From Myxococcales bacterium (lineage in GTDB: Bacteria > Myxococcota_A > Polyangia > Polyangiales > Polyangiaceae), in contig JADJQX010000008.1 of assembly GCA_016712525.1 (NCBI GenBank), forward strand, positions 868,001-932,000: a stretch of 64,000 bases of DNA, read 5' to 3'. The notes under the pieces are model-generated. The model was not told the DNA's origin, searched no databases, and saw only the letters and a program-made list of their open reading frames with translations. The translations under genes and the position numbers were made by a program. Positions 10,401 to 18,295 of the stretch are shown one piece after another (within the stretch, counting starts at the first letter, position 1; every line of letters starts with the position of its first letter).

Positions 10401-11874
10401 AGCGGACGCCACCTGGGAGCGAGCGTCGCGTGCGGCGTACGAGGCCGAGCTGGCGCTCGCGGCGTGCCGGTCCGAGATCGAGCGACTCGAGGGCGAGCTC
10501 CGCGAGGGTGGCCGTGAGGCGACCACCGAGGACGACGTGAAGGCCGCGGAGCTTTGCGCCGCCGAGGCAGCGCTCGCGGTCACGGCGGCCGCGCGCGCGC
10601 TCGACGGCATGTCCGTCACGCTGGCCGTCCTCGAGGAGCGCCACGCGAACGCCGAGCGAGCCTTGGAGGAGGCCCTCCGCGCGGTCGCCGAGCGCGCGGC
10701 CGAGCACGAGCCGTGGATCGGGCTCGTCGAAGGGCTCCGCGAAGGGGTACGCGTGGCCGAGGTCCCGGTCCCTCTGCCGGACGAGGGCGAGCCTGCCTCG
10801 TTCGAGAAGGCCCGCGCGATGGGCGAGGTCCTGGGAGAGAGGCTCGCGAGAGCGCGGGGTGGCGCCGAGCTCGCCGAGGTCGTGAGGCCGCGCGCGACCC
10901 TCGTCGGAGACCGGGCCCTCGCGGAGGCCGCGCTGACGGTCTGGACCGACGTGACCGAGTGGCTGAGGCGACGCTTGCCGGTCGCCATCGCGTCGCTCCC
11001 CGATCCCTCGACGGCGCTCCTGCGCCTGCGGGACGATCTCGCGTCGCTCGAGACGCGGCTCGCGCATCAAGAGACCGGCCTGCGGGGCACGTCGGAGGAC
11101 GTCGCCCGAGGCATCGACGTCCAGCTCCGGCGCGCGAAGGCGCAAGTGCGTCGCTTGAACCAGAGCCTTTCGGGGATCCGCTTCGGCAGCATCGGCGGCA
11201 TCCGCATCCAGATGGCGCGCGAGCCCCGCATGGACCAGGTGTTGAACGCGCTCCGCGACGGCACGTCCCAGGAGCTCCTCTTCGATCCGCGCCTGGCCGT
11301 GGAAGACGCCCTCGCCGAAATCCTGAAGAGATACGCGGGTGGGAGAGCCGGTGGACAGCGCGTCCTCGACTACCGCGAGTACCTGCTCCTCTCGGTCGAC
11401 ATCCAGCGCGCCGGCAAGAGCGACTGGGAGCAAGCGTCCCCCGCGAAGCTCTCCACGGGCGAGGGCATCGGGGTCGGCGCGGCGATCTTGATGGTCATCC
11501 TGACCGAGTGGGAGCGCGACGGGAACCTGCTCCGCACGCGCCGCCCGATCGGCTCGATGCGGTTTCTCTTCCTCGACGAGGCGAACCGCCTCTCGCAAGA
11601 CAACTTGGCGACGCTCTTCGACCTCTGCCAGTCGCTCGATCTCCAGCTCCTCGTGGCGGCCCCGGAGGTCGCGCGGGCCGAAGGGGCCACGACCTACAGG
11701 CTCGTCCGGCGCACCGACGACGCCGGGCGCGAAGAGGTGGTCGTGAGCGGGCGCCGCGCGCTGCGCGAGGCTTCGGAAGGTCTCACGGACGACGCGATCT
11801 CGGGCGCTCCGGGCTCACCGGACGAAAATGGGGCCCGCCCCGACGAAGGAGCGAGCCCCACGTTGTTCGACTGA
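7402..11874 (+). CDS. mukB: MukB, SMC-like ATPase of a MukBEF condensin
   Basis: The 1490-residue product matches E. coli MukB in length (1486) and along the whole sequence. Walker A is GANGAGKT at 33-40, in the MukB context LVNWKGVF. The neck motif region has DLGITPLRLASDEDR and GGISKAITGELRSFLL. Two long Arg/Glu/Ala coiled coils flank a compact hinge at about 700-790 (ending RLPKEPSLGASARRSR). The C-terminal head has RRLNQSLSGIRFG, the ABC signature KLSTGEGIGVG (L1350 onward), Walker B FLFLDEANRL (D1392, catalytic E1393) and the AAPE switch region. The ATG overlaps the mukE stop by 4 nt. MukB loops and compacts chromosomal DNA. No jetD-like gene follows; the next gene is convergent, 7 bp away. 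Confidence 0.95.
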   Translation: MNRAKATALALVNWKGVFYERYLLDRSVTALEGANGAGKTTVMVAAYVVLMPDMTRLRFSNVGEGSGATSADKGVYGRLGEPGRPSYAAIEVDVGTERLVMGVCLVRKTEPQVELSPFLVRRLDLDGSLKGILLSSDGGEDVVPKLDDVVAAVRARGGTIDLFSSARDYFTALFDLGITPLRLASDEDRTKLNEMLRTSMTGGISKAITGELRSFLLREEPGLSETLTHMRANLDACHRTRTEVAEARVLERELSAVHDAARATVASALGAAFAIDRELATRRREAEAARDAARAVVAELASELAVARDEKRALANEQDRARTRLEERRADVEATLAARALEKRLDEERRHAQDLTRTYTERAAERDLAVAHRDERRVARDRARDAYDRAARGLADVQSGLDDLHTSAAASRRLRAALGDAGTHLGRLVPLDPSSVAIELRDARAALGLADQRLTKLERDLATSDVRRAERSEALGALARLTGAEAPHAEVSPKPVLAEGARLEAEANKVEGLRRELAEARALARRQRDLAESARGLGFDAPGAGCHATVAQAVATADRRLGDLSLLTERLAAKAASSTAARDAAKERVLALTAVVTRYSAAASMAERLAGVLGLPAGSRLDPHAARARLDDLRQSSRDRLRDLEARATSIADEVERLERPGPSFDREILRLRDELDGELFSLRFEDLDVDDAARKEAALGELVAGIVVESPEAALRDVVGKARDVDTVLLVRPDAEATTGTIVGEAGGDVVVAEPFGLRVTRLPKEPSLGASARRSRAVRLREDAAMLRKGIDEERTNAARLDEAHRSLDTLFVDFVILEAGDPSPALAAARADIARLDEEAEVAARDLGAARGEAAGLRQKSEPLRALLSEGHLLELPDHTERERGLEAALAKAEECARELAEKAADYATLSRLAHALAGEPPNDETTRATRDTCARERDALYRAVVALEDAETAAGAIVHRDAERLLAERATVVPALEEAHVQARAEAEALEKTVAEADATWERASRAAYEAELALAACRSEIERLEGELREGGREATTEDDVKAAELCAAEAALAVTAAARALDGMSVTLAVLEERHANAERALEEALRAVAERAAEHEPWIGLVEGLREGVRVAEVPVPLPDEGEPASFEKARAMGEVLGERLARARGGAELAEVVRPRATLVGDRALAEAALTVWTDVTEWLRRRLPVAIASLPDPSTALLRLRDDLASLETRLAHQETGLRGTSEDVARGIDVQLRRAKAQVRRLNQSLSGIRFGSIGGIRIQMAREPRMDQVLNALRDGTSQELLFDPRLAVEDALAEILKRYAGGRAGGQRVLDYREYLLLSVDIQRAGKSDWEQASPAKLSTGEGIGVGAAILMVILTEWERDGNLLRTRRPIGSMRFLFLDEANRLSQDNLATLFDLCQSLDLQLLVAAPEVARAEGATTYRLVRRTDDAGREEVVVSGRRALREASEGLTDDAISGAPGSPDENGARPDEGASPTLFD

Positions 11875-11881
11875 GGGTCGG

Positions 11882-12424
11882 TCAGTCCCGGGTGGCGTCG
11901 AAGCCGCCGTCGAGGAGGCCCGTGGGCACGCACTCGGCCGCACACTTGTCCTGGATGCAGCCCGCGATCGCAAGGCCGTTCGTCTGGACGCTCTGGGGCG
12001 CCGTGGCGAGACCCGAGGCGCAGAGGAGCAACGTCTGCTGCGACACGCCGCCCGAGCCGGGCTTGAGCACGCACTCGAGGACCGCGATGATCGGCTCCTG
12101 GCAGGTGCAGTCCTTCATGCAGGTGTCGACCTCGGCCTTGCACTTCGACTTCACGCAGCCCGCGCAGAGGCCGGTCGTGAGCCCCGAGTCGCCGACCGAT
12201 GCATCTTGCACGTTCTTGAACGGGTCGATGTTCGGATCGCACGCCGGCGCCGTATCCTTCCCGGCGTCCTTCGGGACCGACGTGTCCGGCACCGACGTGT
12301 CCGGCACCGACGTGTCGGCCGCCGCGTCGGCGACCTCTTCCGTGCCACCACACCCTTGCGCCGTCATCATGCCGACCGCGAGGGCCGACGCCACCACCAC
12401 GAGACCGATACGTACCCGCTTCAT
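11882..12424 (-). CDS. Cys-rich lipoprotein with VPDTS repeats
   Basis: The start is ATG at 12424, preceded by GGAGGAG about 5 bases upstream; longer in-frame starts lack this site. The 180-residue product opens with a lipoprotein signal peptide (MKRVRIGLVVVASALAVGMMTAQGCGG, lipobox Cys near residue 25). Next come an Ala/Asp linker with three VPDTS units and a C-terminal domain with about a dozen Cys (CAGCVKSKC, CMKDCTC, CIQDKC), probably disulfide-bonded outside the cytoplasm. CxxC...C patterns like this are common in myxobacterial exported proteins. The function is unknown. It converges on mukB with a 7-bp gap. Confidence 0.8.
   Translation of the reverse strand: MKRVRIGLVVVASALAVGMMTAQGCGGTEEVADAAADTSVPDTSVPDTSVPKDAGKDTAPACDPNIDPFKNVQDASVGDSGLTTGLCAGCVKSKCKAEVDTCMKDCTCQEPIIAVLECVLKPGSGGVSQQTLLLCASGLATAPQSVQTNGLAIAGCIQDKCAAECVPTGLLDGGFDATRD
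12276..12320. repeat. Three tandem 15-bp units inside a lipoprotein gene
   Basis: Units at 12276-12290, 12291-12305 and 12306-12320 read ACCGACGTGTCCGGC on the plus strand, the last with its final bases altered. On the coding (minus) strand each unit encodes five residues (VPDTS), so a change in copy number would preserve the frame and alter linker length. Confidence 0.85.
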
Positions 12425-12733
12425 CACGCTCCTCCGATCCGAGGCGAACGCCCCGTGGGCCCGAGCGGACGATGCCACCTTTCCCGCCGTGTGGCCAGAA
12501 GACACATGGACACACATCCTCCCACGTCGCTCGGGCACGGGCGAACGGCGATTCGGGCGAACGGCCGGCGAACGTCCAGCGAAGGCCCCGTAGCCGCGCT
12601 GCGGCAAAGCACTTCGTGTGCGGAAGCCTGCGGCCAAGCCGAGAGCCGGGTGCTACGCCATAGTGAGGCGCGATCTTTTCGGTTCGTGTCTTTCGGCTCT
12701 CCTCTCGATCGAAGACCTCAACGTCGGAGTGGC
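12425..12733. other. Divergent intergenic region, no gene seen
   Basis: This 309-base gap separates the leftward lipoprotein gene from the rightward membrane-protein gene and must hold both promoters. Only the two ribosome-binding sites are clear (GGAGGAG for the minus gene, GGAG at 12726-12729 for the plus gene). I found no convincing promoter pair, RNA gene or repeat. Confidence 0.5.
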
Positions 12734-13729
12734 ATGCAGACGGTCCCGTCCAGCCTGCGGTTCGAGCTCTCGGCTCCCCACACGAGCGGCCGTAAGGATC
12801 GGTCGAAGGCGCTGGCGTCCGTGTCCGCGCTCGCGGCCTTTGGCGTGGGGCTCGCGTTCACCCGCGTCGTGTGGCTGGAGCTCGCCAGCGCGGCGCTCTT
12901 CGTGGTCGCGTTCGTGCTCGTCGGGCGTGCGCTGCGCCGGCCACCGGCGCGAGGCCACCTTGAGCTGCGCGGCGAGCGGCTCGTGCGGGTCCTCGACGGT
13001 CGAGAGGTCACTCTCCTCGCCACGACCGAGCCCTTCGGCGTCACGGTGCTCGCCAACCGCAGGCGTACGCGGGTGCTGCTCGCGTTCACCACCCGCGAAG
13101 CCACGCGCTTCGTCCCCGTGTTCCTCGATGGCGCAGACGAAGCGTGCCGCGCCGAGCTCGTCGCCCTGGCGTCCACGGTCCCGGAGGGGGACGCGCTCGA
13201 CGTCGACGGGAGCTCGGGTGGGCTCGACGCCGAGGACGCGCTCTCGCTCGTGAGGGCCCTCGAACGCACGTCCCCGGCGGCCCTCTCGTCCCTGTATTTG
13301 TCGACGTCCCGGGGCGATCCGCTCGTGCTCGAGGGCAGCGAAATCCAGCTCGGGGAGCGCTCTTTCGACCTCCGCTCCCCGCTCGATTGGCGCCCGTTCG
13401 TGTTCCACGAGTCGGCGGGGGCCGTGAGCACGCTCTACCAGGCCACGTGGATCAAGCAGCGGGGCCACGAGCTCGTGCTCGTCGCGCCCATGCCGCTCGA
13501 CGTGATCCCGCGCAGCGCCAAGTCCCTCGGCGGGCGCTCTTCGGAGATTCGCATCCTCGCGCAGACGAGCGAGACCCCACCCCCGAGGGAGCTTCGCGTC
13601 GCGATCGATCGCATGTTCATGCTGCCGTTGCGCCGCGCGCTCGACATGGCGCCGGCGCCGAAGCGGGCCCCCACCGCCCCTCCGCACGGCCAAGGCAAGG
13701 CGGCCCGCAGCTCGACGTCCGATTCGTGA
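12734..13729 (+). CDS. Hypothetical membrane protein
   Basis: I chose ATG 12734 because CGGAG sits 5-9 bases upstream and because the following residues begin a sensible protein; the open frame extends much further upstream without a start signal. The product has 331 residues. Two hydrophobic stretches at about 29-45 and 47-65 form a probable hairpin anchor, followed by a largely soluble domain of about 260 residues ending in a Pro/Ala/Lys-rich tail. The soluble part has no motif I recognise. The gene ends 13 bp before metG on the same strand, so the two may be co-transcribed. Confidence 0.75.
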   Translation: MQTVPSSLRFELSAPHTSGRKDRSKALASVSALAAFGVGLAFTRVVWLELASAALFVVAFVLVGRALRRPPARGHLELRGERLVRVLDGREVTLLATTEPFGVTVLANRRRTRVLLAFTTREATRFVPVFLDGADEACRAELVALASTVPEGDALDVDGSSGGLDAEDALSLVRALERTSPAALSSLYLSTSRGDPLVLEGSEIQLGERSFDLRSPLDWRPFVFHESAGAVSTLYQATWIKQRGHELVLVAPMPLDVIPRSAKSLGGRSSEIRILAQTSETPPPRELRVAIDRMFMLPLRRALDMAPAPKRAPTAPPHGQGKAARSSTSDS

Positions 13730-13742
13730 TAGAGGCGGCCTC

Positions 13743-15740
13743 ATGAGCCGCTTCGCCGTCACGACCCCCATCTACTACGTGAACGACGTGCCGCACCTCG
13801 GCACGGCCTACACCACGGTATGCGCCGACGCCCTCCGGCGCGTGCACGCGCTCATGGGCGACGAGACGTTCTTCCTCACCGGCACCGACGAGCACGGCCT
13901 CAAGATCGAGCGTCAGGCGGTGGCCATGGGCATGAGCCCTCAAGCCTTCGTCGACGGCACCAGCGCCGCGTTCCGCGCCGCCTGGCCGAAGCTCCTCGTC
14001 GAGCCGGATCATTTCGTTCGCACGACCGACGCGTCCCACAAGGCCTTCGTCGCGGAGCTCTGGAAGAAGATCGAGGCGCGCGGCGACCTCTACGAAGGTC
14101 AGTACGAGGACTGGTACTGCGTCGGGTGCGAGTCCTTCAAGACCGAGAAGGAGCTCGAGCAACCCGGGAACCTCTGCCCGCTCCACAAGAAGCCCGTCGA
14201 GCGCGTGAAGGAGAGCACGTTCTTCTTCCGGCTCTCGAAGTTCCAAGATCGCCTGCTCGCCCTCTACGAGTCGCACCCCGACTTCATCCGCCCTCGGGAG
14301 CGCAAGAACGAGGTCGTCGCCTTCGTCAAAGAGGGGCTCCGCGATCTCTCGGTCTCGCGCACGAGCTTCACGTGGGGCATCCCGGTGCCCGGACACGACG
14401 GCCACGTGATGTACGTCTGGTTCGACGCCCTCACGAACTACATGAGCGCGCTCGCGTCGAAGGGCGTGCTCGACACGTTCTGGCCGAAGGCAGGCCGCGA
14501 CGCGCGGGTCGTGCACCTCGTCGGGAAGGACATCCTACGTTTCCACACCGTGTATTGGCCCGCGTTCCTGATGGCGGCGGGCTACGGCGAGGACGAGCTG
14601 CCGAGCACCGTGTTCGCGCACGGGTTCTTGACGGTCGACGGCCAGAAGATGTCGAAGAGCCTCCGCAACGCGGTCGATCCGCTGCGCCTCGCCGAGAGGC
14701 TCGGGCCCGACGTGATCCGGTACCAGCTCCTCCGCGGCGTCGCGTTCGGGCAGGACGGCGACTTCGACCACGCGGCGATGATCGAGCGCTACAACGCCGA
14801 CCTCGGGAAGAACCTCGGCAACCTGCTCCAGCGAACGCTCGGCCTCGTCGCGAAGCTGCCCACGGGGAAGCGCCCCACCTACGGGACACCCACGGAGCTC
14901 GAGCTCGAGCTCGTGCGTGACGTCGAGGCGAAGCTCGCCGAGGCCCGCACCGCATGGGAAAACCTCGAGATCAACCGCGCCATCGAGCTCACGTGGGAGG
15001 TGTCGTCGCGCGCGAACCAGTACGTCGATCGCGCGGCTCCCTGGGTGCTCGTCAAGCAGCCCGACACGGCGCGCGCCGAGACCGTGCTCGCGGCGTTGCT
15101 CGAGGTGCTCCGGCTCATGGGCCAAGCGATTTGGCCCGTGATGCCCGAGAAGAGCGCGGCCCTGCTCGCCCAGCTCGGCCTCCCGAAGCTCGCCCCAGGG
15201 CCCGGGCTCGATCTCTTCCCGAAGACCTTCGCCCCGGTCCCCGGCGGCACCGATCTCCCACCTGCGACACCGCTCTTCCCCACCTACGACAAAGACCAGA
15301 CCAAGGCGCTCCTCGACGAGCTCGTCCCCAAGATGGAATCCCAAGAAAAAGCCCCCGAAGCCCCCGCCCCCGGAAAGCCCGCCGACGCCCCGAGCGAAGA
15401 GGCCAAGGCCGCACCGATCACCTACGCCGACTTCGAGAAGGTCGACCTGCGCGTCGGCCTCGTGACGGCGTGCGAGAAGGTGCCCAAGAAGGACAAGCTG
15501 CTCAAGCTCACGGTCGACCTCGGCGAAGAGGCCCCTAGGACGATCATCGCCGGCCTCGCGCTCACGTTCGCCCCCGAGGCGCTCACGGGCCGCCGCGTCG
15601 TCGTCGTCGCGAACCTCGCCCCGCGTGACTTCGGCAAGGGCCTCGTGTCGCACGGCATGGTGCTCGCGACGGGCCCCTCCGAGAAGCTCTCGCTCGCCAC
15701 CGCGCCCGACGACGTGGCCCCCGGCGCGCGCCTCAAGTGA
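13743..15740 (+). CDS. metG: Methionyl-tRNA synthetase
   Basis: This is a 665-residue class I synthetase that charges tRNA-Met. The signature HIGH-type motif is HLGT (18-21) in PIYYVNDVPHLGTAY. A metal-knuckle insertion has CVGC (about 126-129) followed by CPLH, and KMSKS is at 302-306. After the anticodon-binding helical domain comes a Pro/Ala/Glu-rich linker (about 530-560) and a C-terminal OB-fold tRNA-binding domain of the EMAP-II/Arc1p type (FEKVDLRVG onward), which also serves for dimerisation in family members. The length and domain order are complete. The start ATG at 13743 follows the preceding gene by 13 bp. Confidence 0.97.
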   Translation: MSRFAVTTPIYYVNDVPHLGTAYTTVCADALRRVHALMGDETFFLTGTDEHGLKIERQAVAMGMSPQAFVDGTSAAFRAAWPKLLVEPDHFVRTTDASHKAFVAELWKKIEARGDLYEGQYEDWYCVGCESFKTEKELEQPGNLCPLHKKPVERVKESTFFFRLSKFQDRLLALYESHPDFIRPRERKNEVVAFVKEGLRDLSVSRTSFTWGIPVPGHDGHVMYVWFDALTNYMSALASKGVLDTFWPKAGRDARVVHLVGKDILRFHTVYWPAFLMAAGYGEDELPSTVFAHGFLTVDGQKMSKSLRNAVDPLRLAERLGPDVIRYQLLRGVAFGQDGDFDHAAMIERYNADLGKNLGNLLQRTLGLVAKLPTGKRPTYGTPTELELELVRDVEAKLAEARTAWENLEINRAIELTWEVSSRANQYVDRAAPWVLVKQPDTARAETVLAALLEVLRLMGQAIWPVMPEKSAALLAQLGLPKLAPGPGLDLFPKTFAPVPGGTDLPPATPLFPTYDKDQTKALLDELVPKMESQEKAPEAPAPGKPADAPSEEAKAAPITYADFEKVDLRVGLVTACEKVPKKDKLLKLTVDLGEEAPRTIIAGLALTFAPEALTGRRVVVVANLAPRDFGKGLVSHGMVLATGPSEKLSLATAPDDVAPGARLK

Positions 15741-15791
15741 GCCGGACGTGCCCGTGGCGATCGGCGTCGCGGGCACGCCATAGGCGCCTCT

Positions 15792-16694
15792 TCAGTAGGT
15801 GAACCCTACACCGATGCGGAAGAAGAAGCCGCTCACGGAGAGCGAGCCCGTCGACGCGCCCAGCTCTTTCCCGAGGACGTCGTCGCGCGAGTCGGGCGTG
15901 AGCGAGGGTGTCGCGCGTGTGGTGAGGCCGTAACCGACCTCGGGCGTCGCCCAGAACCTCACGCCTTTGCGGTCCGCCGGGCCATGCCCACCGAGAAGAA
16001 ACGACGCCCCGGCGCTCCCGTCGACCGAGAACATCGCGTTCACGTCGGACAGGTGGGAAGGCGCGCTCGGGTCCTCCACGTGCACGTCGAGGATGGCCGC
16101 GCCCGGGGCCACACGCGCGAAGCCGTAGAGCCACGACGTGAGGTGATACCGGCCCTCGACGGGCACCGAGAGCCTGTGGAGGGCAAGGCCCGACGCGGGG
16201 CCTCGGGCGGTCGTGCGCTTCATGCCGACGTCCCACCCGAGCCCGAGCGCGAGCGCGAGCTTCCCCGAGGTGGCGAGCGTTCGAGAGACCTCGAGGCTCG
16301 CTTGGCCGATAGCGTCGCCCTCGGAGAAGGGGTCGAGGCCCGCGCTCGGCGCGTACATGACACGAATGCCGAGGCCGAACCGTATGTAACTATTCGGTTT
16401 TCCTCGCGGGTACGAGGGGGCGGTCTCGGCGGCCACGGGCGCCGGGGGTGCCGGCGTCGATCGAGGTGCGACCATCGGAGCGGCAGGTGGTGCTGCCGCG
16501 ACGTCGATCGTCTCGCGCGGGCCGGCGAGCGTCGGCGCGGGGGTGGCGCTCGGCGCGGGAGCCGGAGGGCCCGGGATCGGCTCGGGCTTCGGCAGCTCGG
16601 GAGGGGGGAGCTCGTCGGCGTACGCGAGCGCAGGTCCGGCGACGGCGACGAACATGGCCGCCGTGGCGGCGGTGAGACGACGAAGGAAGCTCAC
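15792..16694 (-). CDS. Exported outer-membrane barrel-like protein
   Basis: A 300-residue protein with a signal peptide (MSFLRRLTAATAAMFVAVAGPALAYA), a Pro/Ala-rich linker to about residue 90 and a C-terminal domain of alternating hydrophobic/polar beta-strands with many Gly and aromatics (YIRFGLGIRVMY, LALALGLGWDVG). It ends RIGVGFTY, consistent with the terminal aromatic of outer-membrane barrels. Its ATG overlaps the stop of the upstream lipoprotein gene by 4 nt, making it the last gene of a three-gene operon. The function is unknown; the barrel assignment is by pattern only. Confidence 0.75.
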   Translation of the reverse strand: MSFLRRLTAATAAMFVAVAGPALAYADELPPPELPKPEPIPGPPAPAPSATPAPTLAGPRETIDVAAAPPAAPMVAPRSTPAPPAPVAAETAPSYPRGKPNSYIRFGLGIRVMYAPSAGLDPFSEGDAIGQASLEVSRTLATSGKLALALGLGWDVGMKRTTARGPASGLALHRLSVPVEGRYHLTSWLYGFARVAPGAAILDVHVEDPSAPSHLSDVNAMFSVDGSAGASFLLGGHGPADRKGVRFWATPEVGYGLTTRATPSLTPDSRDDVLGKELGASTGSLSVSGFFFRIGVGFTY

Positions 16695-18295
16695 GGCAGA
16701 CCCTCCAGCAAGAGGCCGAAGTACGTGCGCGACGCGATCGAGTCGACCGCGGTCGCGTCCATGACGGTGGCCGAGACGGTGCCGCGAACGTCGATGGCGA
16801 CGACCGACGCGCCCCCCGCCGAGCTCGTGACGTCGAAGACGTCGTTCACCGAGCGATCGACGGGCAGAGAGACCGGGTGCAACGTCGGGAGCTCGACGCG
16901 CGAGATCACGCTGCCGCCTTGTGGGAACGCCCAGAGCCGCTGGCCGTCGGGCGCGATCGAGAGCTTGGGTCGCGTGATCGTCGTGAGCGGCGAGGCCGTC
17001 CGCGACGCGAGATCGAGCACGAAGAACCCCGTCCCGGAGGCGCTCTCGAGGACCTTCAGCTCCCCCCGCGGGGCCGGCACGTCGAGCACGGTGCTCACGC
17101 CGGTGCCGAGAGGCACGCTCTCGAGGCTTCGGTACGGCTGCCCGGCCGTCTTGCCGAGCGACCAGAACGCGACCCCTTGGGTGCTGGTGCTCGCAGCGCC
17201 GTAGAGGAGCGCCACGTCCGAGCTCCCGGTCGGCGCGCCGATGTCGCGTGTGACGAGCGCGATGCGCGAGTAGGCCTCGGGGAGATCGACCTTCTGCGTG
17301 AGGCCCGTCGCCGGCTCCACCAACACGGCCGACCGAATACCCGGCACGAGGGCCGCGAGCCTCGGACCGCCGTCGGTGCGGACGAACGCGATGTCTTGTG
17401 CGACGCCGCCCACGTCGGTGAGGTTCACGGTAGGGAAGAAGTCGTTCGGGGATCCTGGCGGAGCCGCGCCGAGCGTCAAGAGGACGAGGCTCGAGTCGTT
17501 CGCGGCTCGAATGGCGATGCGCGTGTCCTCGGCCGACGTGGGCTCGCCATCGTCGATAGCGATGCCCGCGGGGGAGAGCGGCTTCGCGTTCGCTCCCGAG
17601 CCGAGGCGAACGGTGATCTCGGGTCGCTCGGGCACGTCGTGGATGCGATCGAGATCGAGCAGGGTGACGTCCTGTTCGGTCTCGACGACGAGGAGGCGCC
17701 GAGGGCCACCGGGCAGGTTCACGACGGGCGAGAAGCTCACACGTCGAGGCTTGCCCCCGAAGCTTCGGATCGAACGCGGCACCACGGCCTCTTTCCCGGG
17801 GGGAGCTTCGAGATCTACGATGATGATCTCATTCGGATTTTCGACGAAGCTCGCGGGCGCCTTCCGGGCCCCCTGCGCCGCCGCGAAGATCGCGAGGTAG
17901 CGGCCCTCCGGATCTGCCACGAGCCCACCGTGCGCCGACGAGAGCTCGAGCCGTCGGGTGCCGTCACGCGCGATCACCGTGAGGCTCGGGCGTTCGTCCT
18001 CGGCGTCGCGGCGAGGCACGTCGCCGTACGAGAGCACGAAGAGCTTGTCACGAGCGCGCGAGGGGACGACGCTGGCGACGTTGGCGCCGACCGCGATGCG
18101 CGTGCGCTCGAGCTCCTGATCGCGACCGGGGCGGAGCGAGATCACGCTCTTCGCCGAGTCGTCGACCACGACGACCCGGTCCGTGAGACCGACGGCCTCG
18201 ATGCCGGTGGGTACCGTGTCCCAGACCTCTTCGCGGTCGACGCACGCGCCGAGGACGGGCACGAGCGCGAGGGCGATGACCGAGCGAATCTTCAT
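16691..18295 (-). CDS. Propeller-like lipoprotein (second of surface operon)
   Basis: A 534-residue predicted lipoprotein: the signal ends in LVPVLGAC with the lipobox Cys at about residue 18. The body has repeated beta-rich segments of about 40-50 residues with a hydrophobic-strand / Asp-Gly-turn pattern (GTRRLELSSAHG, DGQRLWAFPQGG), as in seven-bladed propellers. I see no catalytic motif. It overlaps both neighbours by 4 nt (start at 18295, stop at 16691), so the three products are probably made together and may form one cell-surface assembly. The propeller call is inference from strand pattern. Confidence 0.75.
   Translation of the reverse strand: MKIRSVIALALVPVLGACVDREEVWDTVPTGIEAVGLTDRVVVVDDSAKSVISLRPGRDQELERTRIAVGANVASVVPSRARDKLFVLSYGDVPRRDAEDERPSLTVIARDGTRRLELSSAHGGLVADPEGRYLAIFAAAQGARKAPASFVENPNEIIIVDLEAPPGKEAVVPRSIRSFGGKPRRVSFSPVVNLPGGPRRLLVVETEQDVTLLDLDRIHDVPERPEITVRLGSGANAKPLSPAGIAIDDGEPTSAEDTRIAIRAANDSSLVLLTLGAAPPGSPNDFFPTVNLTDVGGVAQDIAFVRTDGGPRLAALVPGIRSAVLVEPATGLTQKVDLPEAYSRIALVTRDIGAPTGSSDVALLYGAASTSTQGVAFWSLGKTAGQPYRSLESVPLGTGVSTVLDVPAPRGELKVLESASGTGFFVLDLASRTASPLTTITRPKLSIAPDGQRLWAFPQGGSVISRVELPTLHPVSLPVDRSVNDVFDVTSSAGGASVVAIDVRGTVSATVMDATAVDSIASRTYFGLLLEGLP

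Noticed and set aside
5262..11874. Wadjet (JetABCD) anti-plasmid system
   Set aside because: Gene order fits JetA-JetB-JetC, but no JetD follows: the next gene is convergent after 7 bp and encodes a lipoprotein. MukB motifs, hinge and length match true MukB.
12276..12320. CRISPR-like repeat
   Set aside because: Units are contiguous with no spacers, in frame within a lipoprotein gene and only 15 bp.
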